A DNA stretch of 64,000 nt, taken from the NCBI GenBank assembly GCA_944384205.1, contig CALWSL010000012.1, positions 1 through 64,000 of the forward strand. Direction: 5' to 3'. Positions within the stretch are counted from its first letter, which is position 1, and every line of letters begins with the position of its first letter. Shown here piece after piece: positions 24,331-32,557 of the stretch. A program made the position numbers and the translations under genes. This DNA is from an uncultured Acetatifactor sp. GTDB taxonomy: Bacteria; Bacillota; Clostridia; Lachnospirales; Lachnospiraceae. The notes under the pieces are model-generated. The model saw nothing but the letters and a program-made list of their open reading frames with translations. It was not told the origin of the DNA and did not search any database.

Positions 24331-26472
24331 ATGACATACGAGGAATTTCAAACGAGATTTCCAATCAAATTAAACAAACAACAGCAAAAAGCGGTGCTTT
24401 CCGTGGACGGTCCCACACTGCTGCTGGCAGTGCCGGGAAGCGGCAAGACAACCGTGCTGATTACCCGGTTGGGATATATGATATACTGTCTGGGAATTGC
24501 ACCGGAAAGCATACTGACACTGACCTATACCATAGCGGCGACCAGAGACATGTCAGAACGTTTTCGCAGTTTTTTCGGAGAAGAGCTAAGCGACAGGCTG
24601 GAATTTCGGACTATCAACGGTATCTGCGCCAGGATTATTGCCTATTACGGAAGACTGATTGGCAAAAATCCTTTTGAACTGGTGACAGATGAAAAGGATA
24701 CCGGCGCAATGCTCTCCGCAATTTATCATGAGGTTGAGGGCGGCTACGCCACGGAAAGCGATTTAAAAGACATCCGTACCTTAATTACCTACATCAAAAA
24801 TAGGATGCTGGACGAAGCGGAAATTCGCAAACTGGAGGAAAAAGTAGGCTTCCGTATTTCCGAAATTTATCAGAAATACCGTGCCAAAATGCGCGAAAAA
24901 AATCTGATGGACTACGACGACCAGATGGTCTATGCCATGAATATACTGAAAAATCACCCCCAGACCTTACAGTATTTTCAGCAAAAATACGCCTACATCT
25001 GCGTGGATGAAGCGCAGGATACTTCCAAAATCCAGCATGAAATCATAGCCCTGCTTGCAAAAAATAACGAAAATCTTTTTATGGTAGGGGATGAAGACCA
25101 AAGCATTTACGGCTTCAGGGCGGCTTACCCGGAGGCACTGCTATCTTTCGAGCAGAATCATCCACAGGCGAAGGTGCTGCTGATGGAAGAAAATTTCCGC
25201 TCTAACGCAAAAATCGTTGCAGCCGCAGATTCCTTCATCCAGAAAAACAGCTTTCGCCACGAAAAGCATATGCAGGCTAACCGGAATGCAGGAGCGGATA
25301 TCCGCGAAATCGGCTTAAATTCCAGAAGGGCGCAATATACCTATCTGCTAAAGGCAGCAAGTGAATGTGAGAAGCAGACAGCCATTCTTTACAGAGACAA
25401 TGAGAGTATCCTTCCCTTGGTGGATATCCTGGAGCGCAGCGAAATCCCTTATAAAATGCGAAACGCCGACCTCTCTTTTTTTACTAATCGCGTGGTGCTG
25501 GACATCCGCAATATTATCCGGTTGGCCCAAAATCCATATGATACCGAATTATTTATGCTGGTATATTACAAGCTTGCAACCTATATCAATAAGGAAAATG
25601 CTATCAGGATTTGTGAAATCAGTGAAAGCAGAACACTTCCCGTACTGGATGCGGCAATTGAGTACGGACATTTACCATCCTATACGGAGAAAAATGTGCG
25701 TTCCATCCAGACGCATCTGAAGAATCTGCTGGAGGAGCGGGCAGATAGGGCAATCTACCGCATTGTAAAATTCATGGGCTACGGAGATTACATGGAACGG
25801 GTAAACATGAATGACAGCAAAATCTTTATTCTAAAAGAGATAGGTTCCAAGTGTGGAACGCCGGAATTGTTTTTGGAGCGAATGGACGAATTGCAAACCC
25901 TTATCCGCGAAAAGGAAAATGACCGAAGCTGCCTATTGACCTTATCCACGATTCATGCCAGCAAGGGTTTGGAATATGAGCGGGTTTTCCTGCTGGATGT
26001 GGCAGATGGAATTTTTCCGGAAAATGTAGTGACAAATCCAAAGAAAGCGGCGCCCGAAGAGTTGAAGCAATATGAAGAGGAGCGGCGGCTGTTTTATGTC
26101 GGCGTTACCAGAGCAAAGGATGAGTTAAACCTCTTCGGCATAGATAAGACTTCCACCTTCATCCGCCAGTTGCTGAATAAATCCGAACCGGAAAGCAAAC
26201 AGCAATGGAAGCAGGAATGGAAATCAGAATGCAAGTCAATGCAACAGGCAGCAGGCTTCCGTCCGGCTTCTGCACCGAAAAAGCAATATTCAGAAAGTGA
26301 GTATAAGCAATTCTGCGACGCAATCCGGGAAGGTTTGTCAGTGACCCACAAGGTATTCGGAGAAGGGGTGATTATCCGGATACAGCAGGAAATCGTTACG
26401 ATTCAATTTTCAGAAGGAATAAAGAAATTGGGACTTAGGATTTTGTTTGAGAAGAAACTGCTTGAGATATGA
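24331..26472 (+). CDS. UvrD/PcrA-like ATP-dependent DNA helicase
   Basis: This 713-residue SF1A helicase has LNKQQQKAV (Q motif, ~14), GSGKTT (Walker A, 36-41), DEAQD (226-230), DEDQSIYGFR (motif III) and STIHASKGLEYE plus FYVGVTRAKDEL (motifs V and VI) near 545-595. The family unwinds DNA 3' to 5' in repair and replication. The C-terminus ends in a short domain (THKVFGEGVIIRIQ) like that of PcrA, possibly for RNA polymerase contact. It stands alone after the RtcB remnant. Whether it is the main PcrA or an accessory copy cannot be told. Confidence 0.88.
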   Translation: MTYEEFQTRFPIKLNKQQQKAVLSVDGPTLLLAVPGSGKTTVLITRLGYMIYCLGIAPESILTLTYTIAATRDMSERFRSFFGEELSDRLEFRTINGICARIIAYYGRLIGKNPFELVTDEKDTGAMLSAIYHEVEGGYATESDLKDIRTLITYIKNRMLDEAEIRKLEEKVGFRISEIYQKYRAKMREKNLMDYDDQMVYAMNILKNHPQTLQYFQQKYAYICVDEAQDTSKIQHEIIALLAKNNENLFMVGDEDQSIYGFRAAYPEALLSFEQNHPQAKVLLMEENFRSNAKIVAAADSFIQKNSFRHEKHMQANRNAGADIREIGLNSRRAQYTYLLKAASECEKQTAILYRDNESILPLVDILERSEIPYKMRNADLSFFTNRVVLDIRNIIRLAQNPYDTELFMLVYYKLATYINKENAIRICEISESRTLPVLDAAIEYGHLPSYTEKNVRSIQTHLKNLLEERADRAIYRIVKFMGYGDYMERVNMNDSKIFILKEIGSKCGTPELFLERMDELQTLIREKENDRSCLLTLSTIHASKGLEYERVFLLDVADGIFPENVVTNPKKAAPEELKQYEEERRLFYVGVTRAKDELNLFGIDKTSTFIRQLLNKSEPESKQQWKQEWKSECKSMQQAAGFRPASAPKKQYSESEYKQFCDAIREGLSVTHKVFGEGVIIRIQQEIVTIQFSEGIKKLGLRILFEKKLLEI

Positions 26473-26531
26473 ATCTGACGCAGAACAAATTTTGTGATAA
26501 TTTTGCGATATAGAAATGGAGCAGCCTGGCT

Positions 26532-27320
26532 ATGAACAGAAACGACAAGAATAACATCGGACTTGCCATGTATACAGTCTATCAGTCGGTGAAGAAAGAT
26601 ATGACAACAAGCTTTACTCATCTGGCGCAGATGGGTTATAGCGGAATAGAATTTTACGGAGAGCCGCGGGAGTTCCCAAAGGAAGAGGTATGTTTTGCCT
26701 TGCGGGAAAGCGGTCTGCGGCTTGCCGGATGGCATGTGGAATGGCGTAATTTGCAGGAGCATTTCCTTGGAGAAACAGTAAACTATCTGCATTCCGTGGA
26801 CTGTCCTATTGCGATTGTCCCCTGTTTGGGCGGCAAATGGAAGGTAGGACACGACAGTCGTCAGGAGTGCAGGGATAGATGGCTCTACTACATCGACAAC
26901 CTGAATCAGATAAATGATTGTCTGCAAAAGGAAGGCATCCGATTGGGATATCACAATCATGAGCATGAATTTCAACTGCAATATGAGGGACAGAGTGTAT
27001 TTGATTTGCTTTATGGGAATCTTGCTCCCTCTGTCATTATGGAGCTGGACAGCGGCAATTGTATTGAAGGAGGCGGCAACCCCCTGACAATATTGCAAAA
27101 ATATCGCAATCGCCAGGTTATTTTACACCTAAAACCCTATTCACAAGTAAAAGGATTCAACGTCATCCTGGGCGAAGAAGGCGATGACAATAACTGGCAG
27201 GAGCTTCTGCATCAGTCAGAAAAAGATTTTCTGTGGCTGTTGATTGAAAGTGAGAACCATACCCTTCCGGAAATGGAAAATGCAAGACTGTGTATGGAAG
27301 GTCTGCACAAATACCTATAG
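26532..27320 (+). CDS. sugar phosphate isomerase/epimerase (xylose isomerase-like TIM barrel)
   Basis: This 262-residue protein of the AP endonuclease-2/xylose isomerase-like fold has GYSGIEFYG near residue 36, LGYHNHEHEF near 140, IMELDSGNCIEGG near 175 and a final LLIESENH. The histidines and acidic residues would bind a divalent metal. Family members isomerise or epimerise sugars such as inositol derivatives; the substrate here is open. The gene ends in a strong terminator and has its own start region 60 bp after the helicase. Confidence 0.82.
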   Translation: MNRNDKNNIGLAMYTVYQSVKKDMTTSFTHLAQMGYSGIEFYGEPREFPKEEVCFALRESGLRLAGWHVEWRNLQEHFLGETVNYLHSVDCPIAIVPCLGGKWKVGHDSRQECRDRWLYYIDNLNQINDCLQKEGIRLGYHNHEHEFQLQYEGQSVFDLLYGNLAPSVIMELDSGNCIEGGGNPLTILQKYRNRQVILHLKPYSQVKGFNVILGEEGDDNNWQELLHQSEKDFLWLLIESENHTLPEMENARLCMEGLHKYL

Positions 27321-27324
27321 GCAT

Positions 27325-27357
27325 AAAAATCCGCCCACTTTAAACGGGCGGATTTTT
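27325..27357. terminator. bidirectional rho-independent terminator
   Basis: AAAAATCCGCCC and GGGCGGATTTTT form a 12-bp stem with a 9-nt loop between convergent genes. A and T runs on both sides allow it to work on both strands. Confidence 0.92.
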
Positions 27358-27372
27358 GTGTAATGAAAACAA

Positions 27373-28293
27373 TTACATCGCAGCATTGCTATACTGTTTT
27401 TCCTCTTCCTGTCCCTTATTGAACAGATTTTTAAATTTACCGGACAGCTTGCAGAGTTTTTCATACAGGTCGAAGGTGATTTCTGTGGAAGGAGCTACTT
27501 CCATATAAGATACCATCATCTTAACCATCATATAGCTGTCCACGAAAGCGCTTCTGATTACCATTGCACACATCAAGGCAATAAAGAATGCAAAAATCCA
27601 ATGTACACCAAATGCACCGAGAATGCCGGAAAAGATTACAAAAGGAACTACCCATGCCAGAAAAGAAATAACCATTACAATCAGTGTGGTAACGGCTGCA
27701 TCCTTCAACAGCTTTTTCCAGTTCTGAAAATAAATAACCACACCGTCCGCCGCACTTTTGAAGGCTGACTGTTCCTTATGTAAAAAGGTATAACCCAGAC
27801 AGCACTCATCAATATAACCCAATGCAATGCGGATAAATAGTTGCGCAAAATTTACCAGTGTGCTCACACCGGGAATGTTGCCTAATATGTTATCGATTCT
27901 TTCAAAGGTTTTTTGAAGCTGGCTTACGGCGCCGCTGACCAGACTGTCAACCGCAAAGTAGACATTGGCGGTTATGAAGCGTTCCTTTACCATTTCCTTT
28001 GCCGCCTCAAGCTGATTGTCGGGTACGGATCCGGTTGTCACCGCAGTGGTTACCATTGCCACATGTCCTGCTTTAATCATATAACCGATATAGCGGTTGA
28101 TCCACAGAGAAACGCCGCATACAACCACCAGCCAGATCCAGAAGGCAATCACCATACCGCCTCCGCTGCCTATGCTTCCGATTCCAAGGAAAATTGCCAG
28201 GGTCAGTAAGGAAAACAGAATCATTGCACCGCCCAGCGCCAGTTTCAGCCACACAAATTTCATTGTTTTTAAATATACATCTCTTGTTTTCAT
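27373..28293 (-). CDS. multi-pass membrane protein, unknown function
   Basis: This 306-residue protein has two strong N-terminal helices (residues 16-35 and 43-62), a soluble middle with LGNIPGVSTLVNFAQLF, and two further long helices around 200-250, then a charged tail (KGQEEEKQYSNAAM). The pattern is common in Lachnospiraceae genomes without an assigned role, as far as I can recall. GGAGGG lies 8 nt before the ATG. It is transcribed away from the flagellar region and toward the terminator. Confidence 0.7.
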   Translation of the reverse strand: MKTRDVYLKTMKFVWLKLALGGAMILFSLLTLAIFLGIGSIGSGGGMVIAFWIWLVVVCGVSLWINRYIGYMIKAGHVAMVTTAVTTGSVPDNQLEAAKEMVKERFITANVYFAVDSLVSGAVSQLQKTFERIDNILGNIPGVSTLVNFAQLFIRIALGYIDECCLGYTFLHKEQSAFKSAADGVVIYFQNWKKLLKDAAVTTLIVMVISFLAWVVPFVIFSGILGAFGVHWIFAFFIALMCAMVIRSAFVDSYMMVKMMVSYMEVAPSTEITFDLYEKLCKLSGKFKNLFNKGQEEEKQYSNAAM

Positions 28294-28454
28294 ATCGTTC
28301 CCTCCATCATGAAAAATTGTTTACAAGACGATTGTAGCAGAGAAAACAGAAAAGTGCTACAGAAGAAGACGCACACTTTCGGTTGAAAAAGAAGCAAAAT
28401 CTGCACGATAAACGATGGTTTTACAAAAAAAGCATGAGAAATAGGAGGAAAGTA

Positions 28455-28483
28455 CTAAATATTTTTTGGAATTGTGCCGAAAT
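28455..28483 (+). promoter_or_regulatory. possible sigma-28-like promoter
   Basis: CTAAA (28,455-28,459), a 17-bp spacer and CCGAAAT (28,477-28,483) resemble the sigma-28 consensus CTAAA-N16-CCGATAT, with one base extra spacing and one mismatch. It lies about 80 bp before the small gene at 28,565. Confidence 0.4.
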
Positions 28484-28564
28484 ATATAATACAAAGAAAC
28501 ATACACTATTGAAATACGTTTCCAAGGAGGGATAATCGCAGAAAAAGGAATTACAGGTATTTTT

Positions 28565-28798
28565 ATGGTGAATTCAGTATTGGCAGTCTCATCGGTTGGT
28601 AAGATAAAGCGTGAAGGCGTAAGAAAAGAAAAATCACCGGGGAAGGGCGGGGCGAATCCCAATCCCCTGTTCTCGCAGCTTCTGCAGGAAGAGATGGAGA
28701 GTCAGGGAAAAGCGCCTCTGAGCTGCAGCGCCACTACCTACGGGCAGGACAGCAGGCTTCATACCTTTGAATATCAAAAGAGAGAATATCACTACTGA
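28565..28798 (+). CDS. small conserved hypothetical protein, possibly flagellum-linked
   Basis: This 77-residue basic soluble protein (VNSVLAVSSVGKIKREG, NPLFSQLLQEEM) ends in an aromatic EYQKREYHY. There is no signal peptide. The FSQLLQEEM stretch resembles short N-terminal stretches of flagellar substrates, and a weak sigma-28-like promoter lies upstream, so a flagellar link is possible but is only inference. An AGG lies about 8 nt before the ATG. Confidence 0.5.
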   Translation: MVNSVLAVSSVGKIKREGVRKEKSPGKGGANPNPLFSQLLQEEMESQGKAPLSCSATTYGQDSRLHTFEYQKREYHY

Positions 28799-28909
28799 AA
28801 CGGACGGGAGACAGATTTATATACGCTGTCTCCTGTTTCGTTGTATTCGTATTTCAGAAGAAAAGTGAAATTAAAAATTTCGTGTTAAATAGATATGTAA
28901 AAAATAATA

Positions 28910-28937
28910 CTTAAGTTTTTTTCTGCGCTGCCGATAC
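28910..28937 (+). promoter_or_regulatory. sigma-28 (SigD) promoter of the glycan operon
   Basis: CTTAA (28,910-28,914), exactly 16 bp and CCGATAC (28,931-28,937) match CTAAA-N16-CCGATAT with one mismatch in each box. The same consensus is present perfectly before flgM and flagellin in this window. It is about 240 bp before the ATP-grasp gene and points toward it. Confidence 0.75.
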
Positions 28938-28997
28938 AATATAGGTAATGGTTAGTAAATCAGGCAGGGAAAAGACAGGGACAGTCATTTGAGAATC

Positions 28998-29159
28998 ATG
29001 GAGGATGTCAAAACTATAAATATTTGTTTGAAAGGCGTAATACTACATACTGTAGCGCGCGATAGAAGACTGATAAATATGAGAATTCATAGAGTCAGTC
29101 TTTTTATTTTACATGAATTACAACACCATTTGCCTATGGGAACAGGCAGAGAAGATTAG
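28998..29159 (+). other. 53-codon leader ORF overlapping a terminator-like hairpin
   Basis: Between the sigma-28 promoter and the ATP-grasp gene an ATG-started frame runs from 28,998 to TAG at 29,159. It lacks a good ribosome site. Inside it AAGACTGA (29,066-29,073) can pair with TCAGTCTT (29,095-29,102), followed by a T-rich run (TTTTATTTT). The layout could be an attenuator, or the frame may be chance. Confidence 0.3.
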
Positions 29160-29177
29160 TGGAAAGGAAGTGTTGTA

Positions 29178-30404
29178 TTGAAAAAGATATTAATTTTGGG
29201 AGGGGCACAAGTACACTGCAAATTGGTGGAAGCGGCACATGAAATGAATCTTTATGTTATAGTGACGGATTATTTGAAGAAAGACGAGTCTCCGGCAAAA
29301 TTAATTGCTGATAAAAGCTATGATATTGATATAAACGATACGCAGGAAATAGTCAGAGTATGCCGGGAAGAAGGGATAGATGGCGTTCTTACAACACATT
29401 TGGACCCATGTCAGAAGCCATATCAAAAAATATGCAGGAAATTAGGATTGCCATGCTTCGGCACAGAGAGACAGTTTGAATATCTGACAAATAAGCATAT
29501 GTTTAAAAAAATCTGCCGGAAGTATGGCGTTGATATCATTCCCGAATATACAGAGCAGGATGTTTATGAAGACAGAATAGCTTATCCTGTATTTGTGAAG
29601 CCGGTGGACAGCAGAGGGTCCAGGGGACAGCGTAAATGTGAAAATAAAGAGCAGACCCTGGAAGCCATAAAAATAGCAGGTGCGGAATCGTCGAATGGAG
29701 ATTTCATAATTGAAAAATACCTTGGTGATAAAGAAGAAATACAAGTGACATATTTTTTTATAAATGGGACGCCCTATCTGATAAGAACAACGGATAGTTT
29801 TCACGGAAGCGGGAAAATGAGGAATGTGATTACACATTCCGTTTCGCCGTCAAGGCACACGAGGGAGCTAAAAGAAGACGCTCATAAAAAAATCGTGAAA
29901 ATGTTAAAAGAAATAGGGATAATGAACGGACCGGTGATGATGCAGGGATTTTACGATGATGGAATCTTTCGGGTTTTTGACCCCGGACTGCGATTTCCCG
30001 GTGTAGATTATGAAAGAATCTATAAGAAAGTATATAAGATTGATCTTTTGAAGCTTATGCTGGAATATTCTTTAACCGGCAGTATGCCGCAGGTCGTTTT
30101 GGACGAAGACAGTGTATTTTTAAATGGAAAACAGGCTGGAATTTTATTTCCGCTAATCTCTGCCGGAACAATCGGAAAAATAGAAGGCTTCACTGAGCTA
30201 AAAGAAGATAGAAGAGTAATATCCATACTGCCCAGGCATAAAGAAGGCGATACTGTAGAATGGACATACGATATCAGCCAGCGGTTGTGCGAGGTTGATG
30301 TTTTGTTTGAGCAGCAGAAGGATTCTGAGGTACTGGAAGAAATCGCTGCAAAGATAAAGGTGCTTGATGAGAACGGACAGGATATGTTATGGAACTGTTG
30401 CTAA
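29178..30404 (+). CDS. ATP-grasp family ligase
   Basis: This protein of 408 residues starts at TTG behind GGAAAGGAAG. It has an N-terminal Rossmann-like part (ILILGGAQVHCKLVEAA) and the ATP-grasp core: PVFVKPVDSRGSRG near 135-150, FIIEKYL near 175 and VFDPGLRFPG near 270, where a metal-binding Asn/Glu is usual. These enzymes join a carboxylate to an amine or thiol using ATP. As first gene of an operon with an aminotransferase and methyltransferases, it may attach an amino acid or acyl group to an amino sugar or related precursor. The substrate is unknown. Confidence 0.8.
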   Translation: MKKILILGGAQVHCKLVEAAHEMNLYVIVTDYLKKDESPAKLIADKSYDIDINDTQEIVRVCREEGIDGVLTTHLDPCQKPYQKICRKLGLPCFGTERQFEYLTNKHMFKKICRKYGVDIIPEYTEQDVYEDRIAYPVFVKPVDSRGSRGQRKCENKEQTLEAIKIAGAESSNGDFIIEKYLGDKEEIQVTYFFINGTPYLIRTTDSFHGSGKMRNVITHSVSPSRHTRELKEDAHKKIVKMLKEIGIMNGPVMMQGFYDDGIFRVFDPGLRFPGVDYERIYKKVYKIDLLKLMLEYSLTGSMPQVVLDEDSVFLNGKQAGILFPLISAGTIGKIEGFTELKEDRRVISILPRHKEGDTVEWTYDISQRLCEVDVLFEQQKDSEVLEEIAAKIKVLDENGQDMLWNCC

Positions 30405-30420
30405 AGGAGAGGAGAAAGGA

Positions 30421-31512
30421 ATGAATTTTTGGGAACAGATAGATAAACAAGGAACCCGTATCAATATTTTAATGAAAATAAAAGAAAGTTCATTGCCGCT
30501 ATATCTGTACGGAGCCGGAAATCTGGCAGAAAACATTTTAAAAAAGTTAAATGAGTACGGAATAAAACTGGAAGGGTGTATCACGGATTCGGGTGAGGAA
30601 AGCTTTGGTCAGTATAAGGTATATAAATATAATGATTTTATAAAAAAGAAAGAAAAGGCTTCCTGCAATCTGTTGATTGGTTTTGCCTCCGCGTATGAAA
30701 GAAAGCCACTTTTGGAAAAGGAAACGGTTTTTGCAGAGGTGTTTGAAATAGCGAATCCCTTTGAACATCATGCTCACTTTGACTATCAGTTTGTGGAAGA
30801 ACATAGAATGCAATTAGAGGAAGCGTATCAACAACTGGAGGACGAATATAGTAAGCAGTGTTTTTGTGCTTTTATCAATGCGCGGATATGGGAAAACAGT
30901 GATTATGTGCGGGAAGTTTTCCGCGGTGAAATAGACGAATTTAATAATGATGTGATTGGTACGGACATTCATGAGGTGTTTCTGGATGTGGGGGCATATA
31001 ATGGCGGCTCCATAAACAGATTTTTGAAATCCAATAACGGACATTACGGCAAAATCATAGGAATAGAACCGGAAAGCGTTAATTTTGAAAAATTAAAAGC
31101 GAATTGTAAGCGGAACGGAATTTGTGCTGAGTTATACCAAATCGGGTGTTGGAATAAAAAGGATAAGCTTTTTTTCAACGGTTCCGATGATAAGTGCTGC
31201 AGACTGGATGAGAATGGAACCGATTACATTGAGGTTGATGCGATAGATAATATTATATCAAGTGATACAGAAGTGAGTATGCTTAATTTGGGAATCAGTA
31301 CAGCCGAGAAAGAAATTCTGGAGGGTGCATACAAAACAATAAAAAATAATCTGCCCAAAATGCTGGTTTTTATGGGCAGCGCAAAAGAAGAATTATATAC
31401 GATTCCCCAATATATAAAAGAAATCGATGAATCCTACAAATTGTATTTAAGATTCATACAATCAATGCCGTCAAGAATATTTCTGTATGCAGTTCCACAA
31501 AAAAAGGAGTAA
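30421..31512 (+). CDS. FkbM-like methyltransferase with N-terminal Rossmann extension and altered motif
   Basis: This 363-residue protein starts at ATG 30,421 behind GGAGAGGAGAAAGG. Residues 1-120 form a nucleotide-binding-like domain (LPLYLYGAGNLAENILKKL) found on many glycan FkbM proteins. The methyltransferase part begins with FLDVGAYNGGS near 187 and IGIEPE near 214. In place of the usual acidic DIEG stretch it reads LNLGISTAEKEILEGA near 290, so its activity may be altered or lost. FkbM enzymes O-methylate sugars and polyketides. It pairs with the second FkbM gene at the operon end. Confidence 0.75.
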   Translation: MNFWEQIDKQGTRINILMKIKESSLPLYLYGAGNLAENILKKLNEYGIKLEGCITDSGEESFGQYKVYKYNDFIKKKEKASCNLLIGFASAYERKPLLEKETVFAEVFEIANPFEHHAHFDYQFVEEHRMQLEEAYQQLEDEYSKQCFCAFINARIWENSDYVREVFRGEIDEFNNDVIGTDIHEVFLDVGAYNGGSINRFLKSNNGHYGKIIGIEPESVNFEKLKANCKRNGICAELYQIGCWNKKDKLFFNGSDDKCCRLDENGTDYIEVDAIDNIISSDTEVSMLNLGISTAEKEILEGAYKTIKNNLPKMLVFMGSAKEELYTIPQYIKEIDESYKLYLRFIQSMPSRIFLYAVPQKKE

Positions 31513-31516
31513 GCGG

Positions 31517-32518
31517 ATGAAAAAAGCGGTTGAAGTGACAGTGCTCTCCGGCGGGGAGATAGAGACGATTCTTAACGGCAATGAACTCTGTGGGATTCAG
31601 GTGATAGAAGAAGCTTTTTTAAAAAGACTAAAGGGAACTGTTATGCTTCCAGATAAAATATCACAGATATTTGAACAGGAAACGCAGAAACGGATTAACT
31701 GTATGCCGGCATCCATTTTGGACGAAAAGATTAGCGGCGTGAAGTGGGTTTCAGTGTTTCCGATGAACCCGGAGGAAGGGTATGCGAATGTCACAGGACA
31801 GATTCTCTTGTCGGAATTAGAACATGGTTATCCGATTGCTTTTATGGACGGAACCTATCTGACAGCATTCAGGACCGCTGCGGTTGGCGCGATTGCAAGC
31901 AAATATCTTGGAAAAGACAGATGTGAGGATATAGGATTTATTGGTGCGGGACAGCAAGCCAGAAAACATTTCAGAATGATGAAACTGATTCATCCCGAAA
32001 TCAAACGGTGCAGTGTTGCATCACCTAAAAATGAAACCGTTACATCCTTTATAACAGAAATGAAAGAAAGTTATTCCGATGTTGAATTTATTAATTGCCG
32101 TTTTGACTGTGGCAGGGCAGTAAGTGATGCTGATATTATCGTGACGGCGACAAGTACGCAGGCGGATTTATTAAAGGCTGACTGGATAAAGAGAGGCGCA
32201 TTATATATCCATGTAGGAGGCTGGGAGGATGAATTTGCAGTTCCCGAGCTGGCAGATAAAATCATTTGTGATGAATGGGAAGCGGTGAAGCATAGGGCGC
32301 AGACGCTAAGCCGCATGTATGCTGCGGGCAGAATTAAGGACTCGGATATCTATTGTGATTTGGGAGAAATCATTGCGGGAAAGAAAGCGGGACGGGTTGA
32401 CGATGAAGAATTTATCTATTTTAATTCTGTCGGACTTGGTTTTGTAGATGTATATCTTGCGTATAGAGTTTATCAGACAGCATGTAAATTGGGAATGGGA
32501 GTAAAGGTATGGCTGTGA
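31517..32518 (+). CDS. ornithine cyclodeaminase/mu-crystallin family dehydrogenase (SbnB-like)
   Basis: This 333-residue protein has AFRTAAVGAIASKYLG near 115 and a Rossmann dinucleotide motif IGFIGAGQQARKHF near 140, followed by VTATSTQADLL and VGGWEDEF. This is the OCD/mu-crystallin family, NAD(P)-dependent enzymes that include ornithine cyclodeaminase, SbnB and ketimine reductases. AAAGGAG precedes ATG 31,517, which sits 4 bp after the FkbM stop. With an ATP-grasp ligase and an aminotransferase it could make an unusual amino acid or imino sugar for attachment to a glycan; this is inference. Confidence 0.78.
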   Translation: MKKAVEVTVLSGGEIETILNGNELCGIQVIEEAFLKRLKGTVMLPDKISQIFEQETQKRINCMPASILDEKISGVKWVSVFPMNPEEGYANVTGQILLSELEHGYPIAFMDGTYLTAFRTAAVGAIASKYLGKDRCEDIGFIGAGQQARKHFRMMKLIHPEIKRCSVASPKNETVTSFITEMKESYSDVEFINCRFDCGRAVSDADIIVTATSTQADLLKADWIKRGALYIHVGGWEDEFAVPELADKIICDEWEAVKHRAQTLSRMYAAGRIKDSDIYCDLGEIIAGKKAGRVDDEEFIYFNSVGLGFVDVYLAYRVYQTACKLGMGVKVWL

Positions 32519-32557
32519 TGGATACAATGGCTTTTGCCGATACGAAGGAGATTTAAG

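Noticed and set aside
24331-26472. UvrD-like helicase as part of a Gabija- or Zorya-type defence pair
   Set aside because: No OLD-like nuclease or other partner is next to it, and the motifs fit ordinary PcrA/UvrD.
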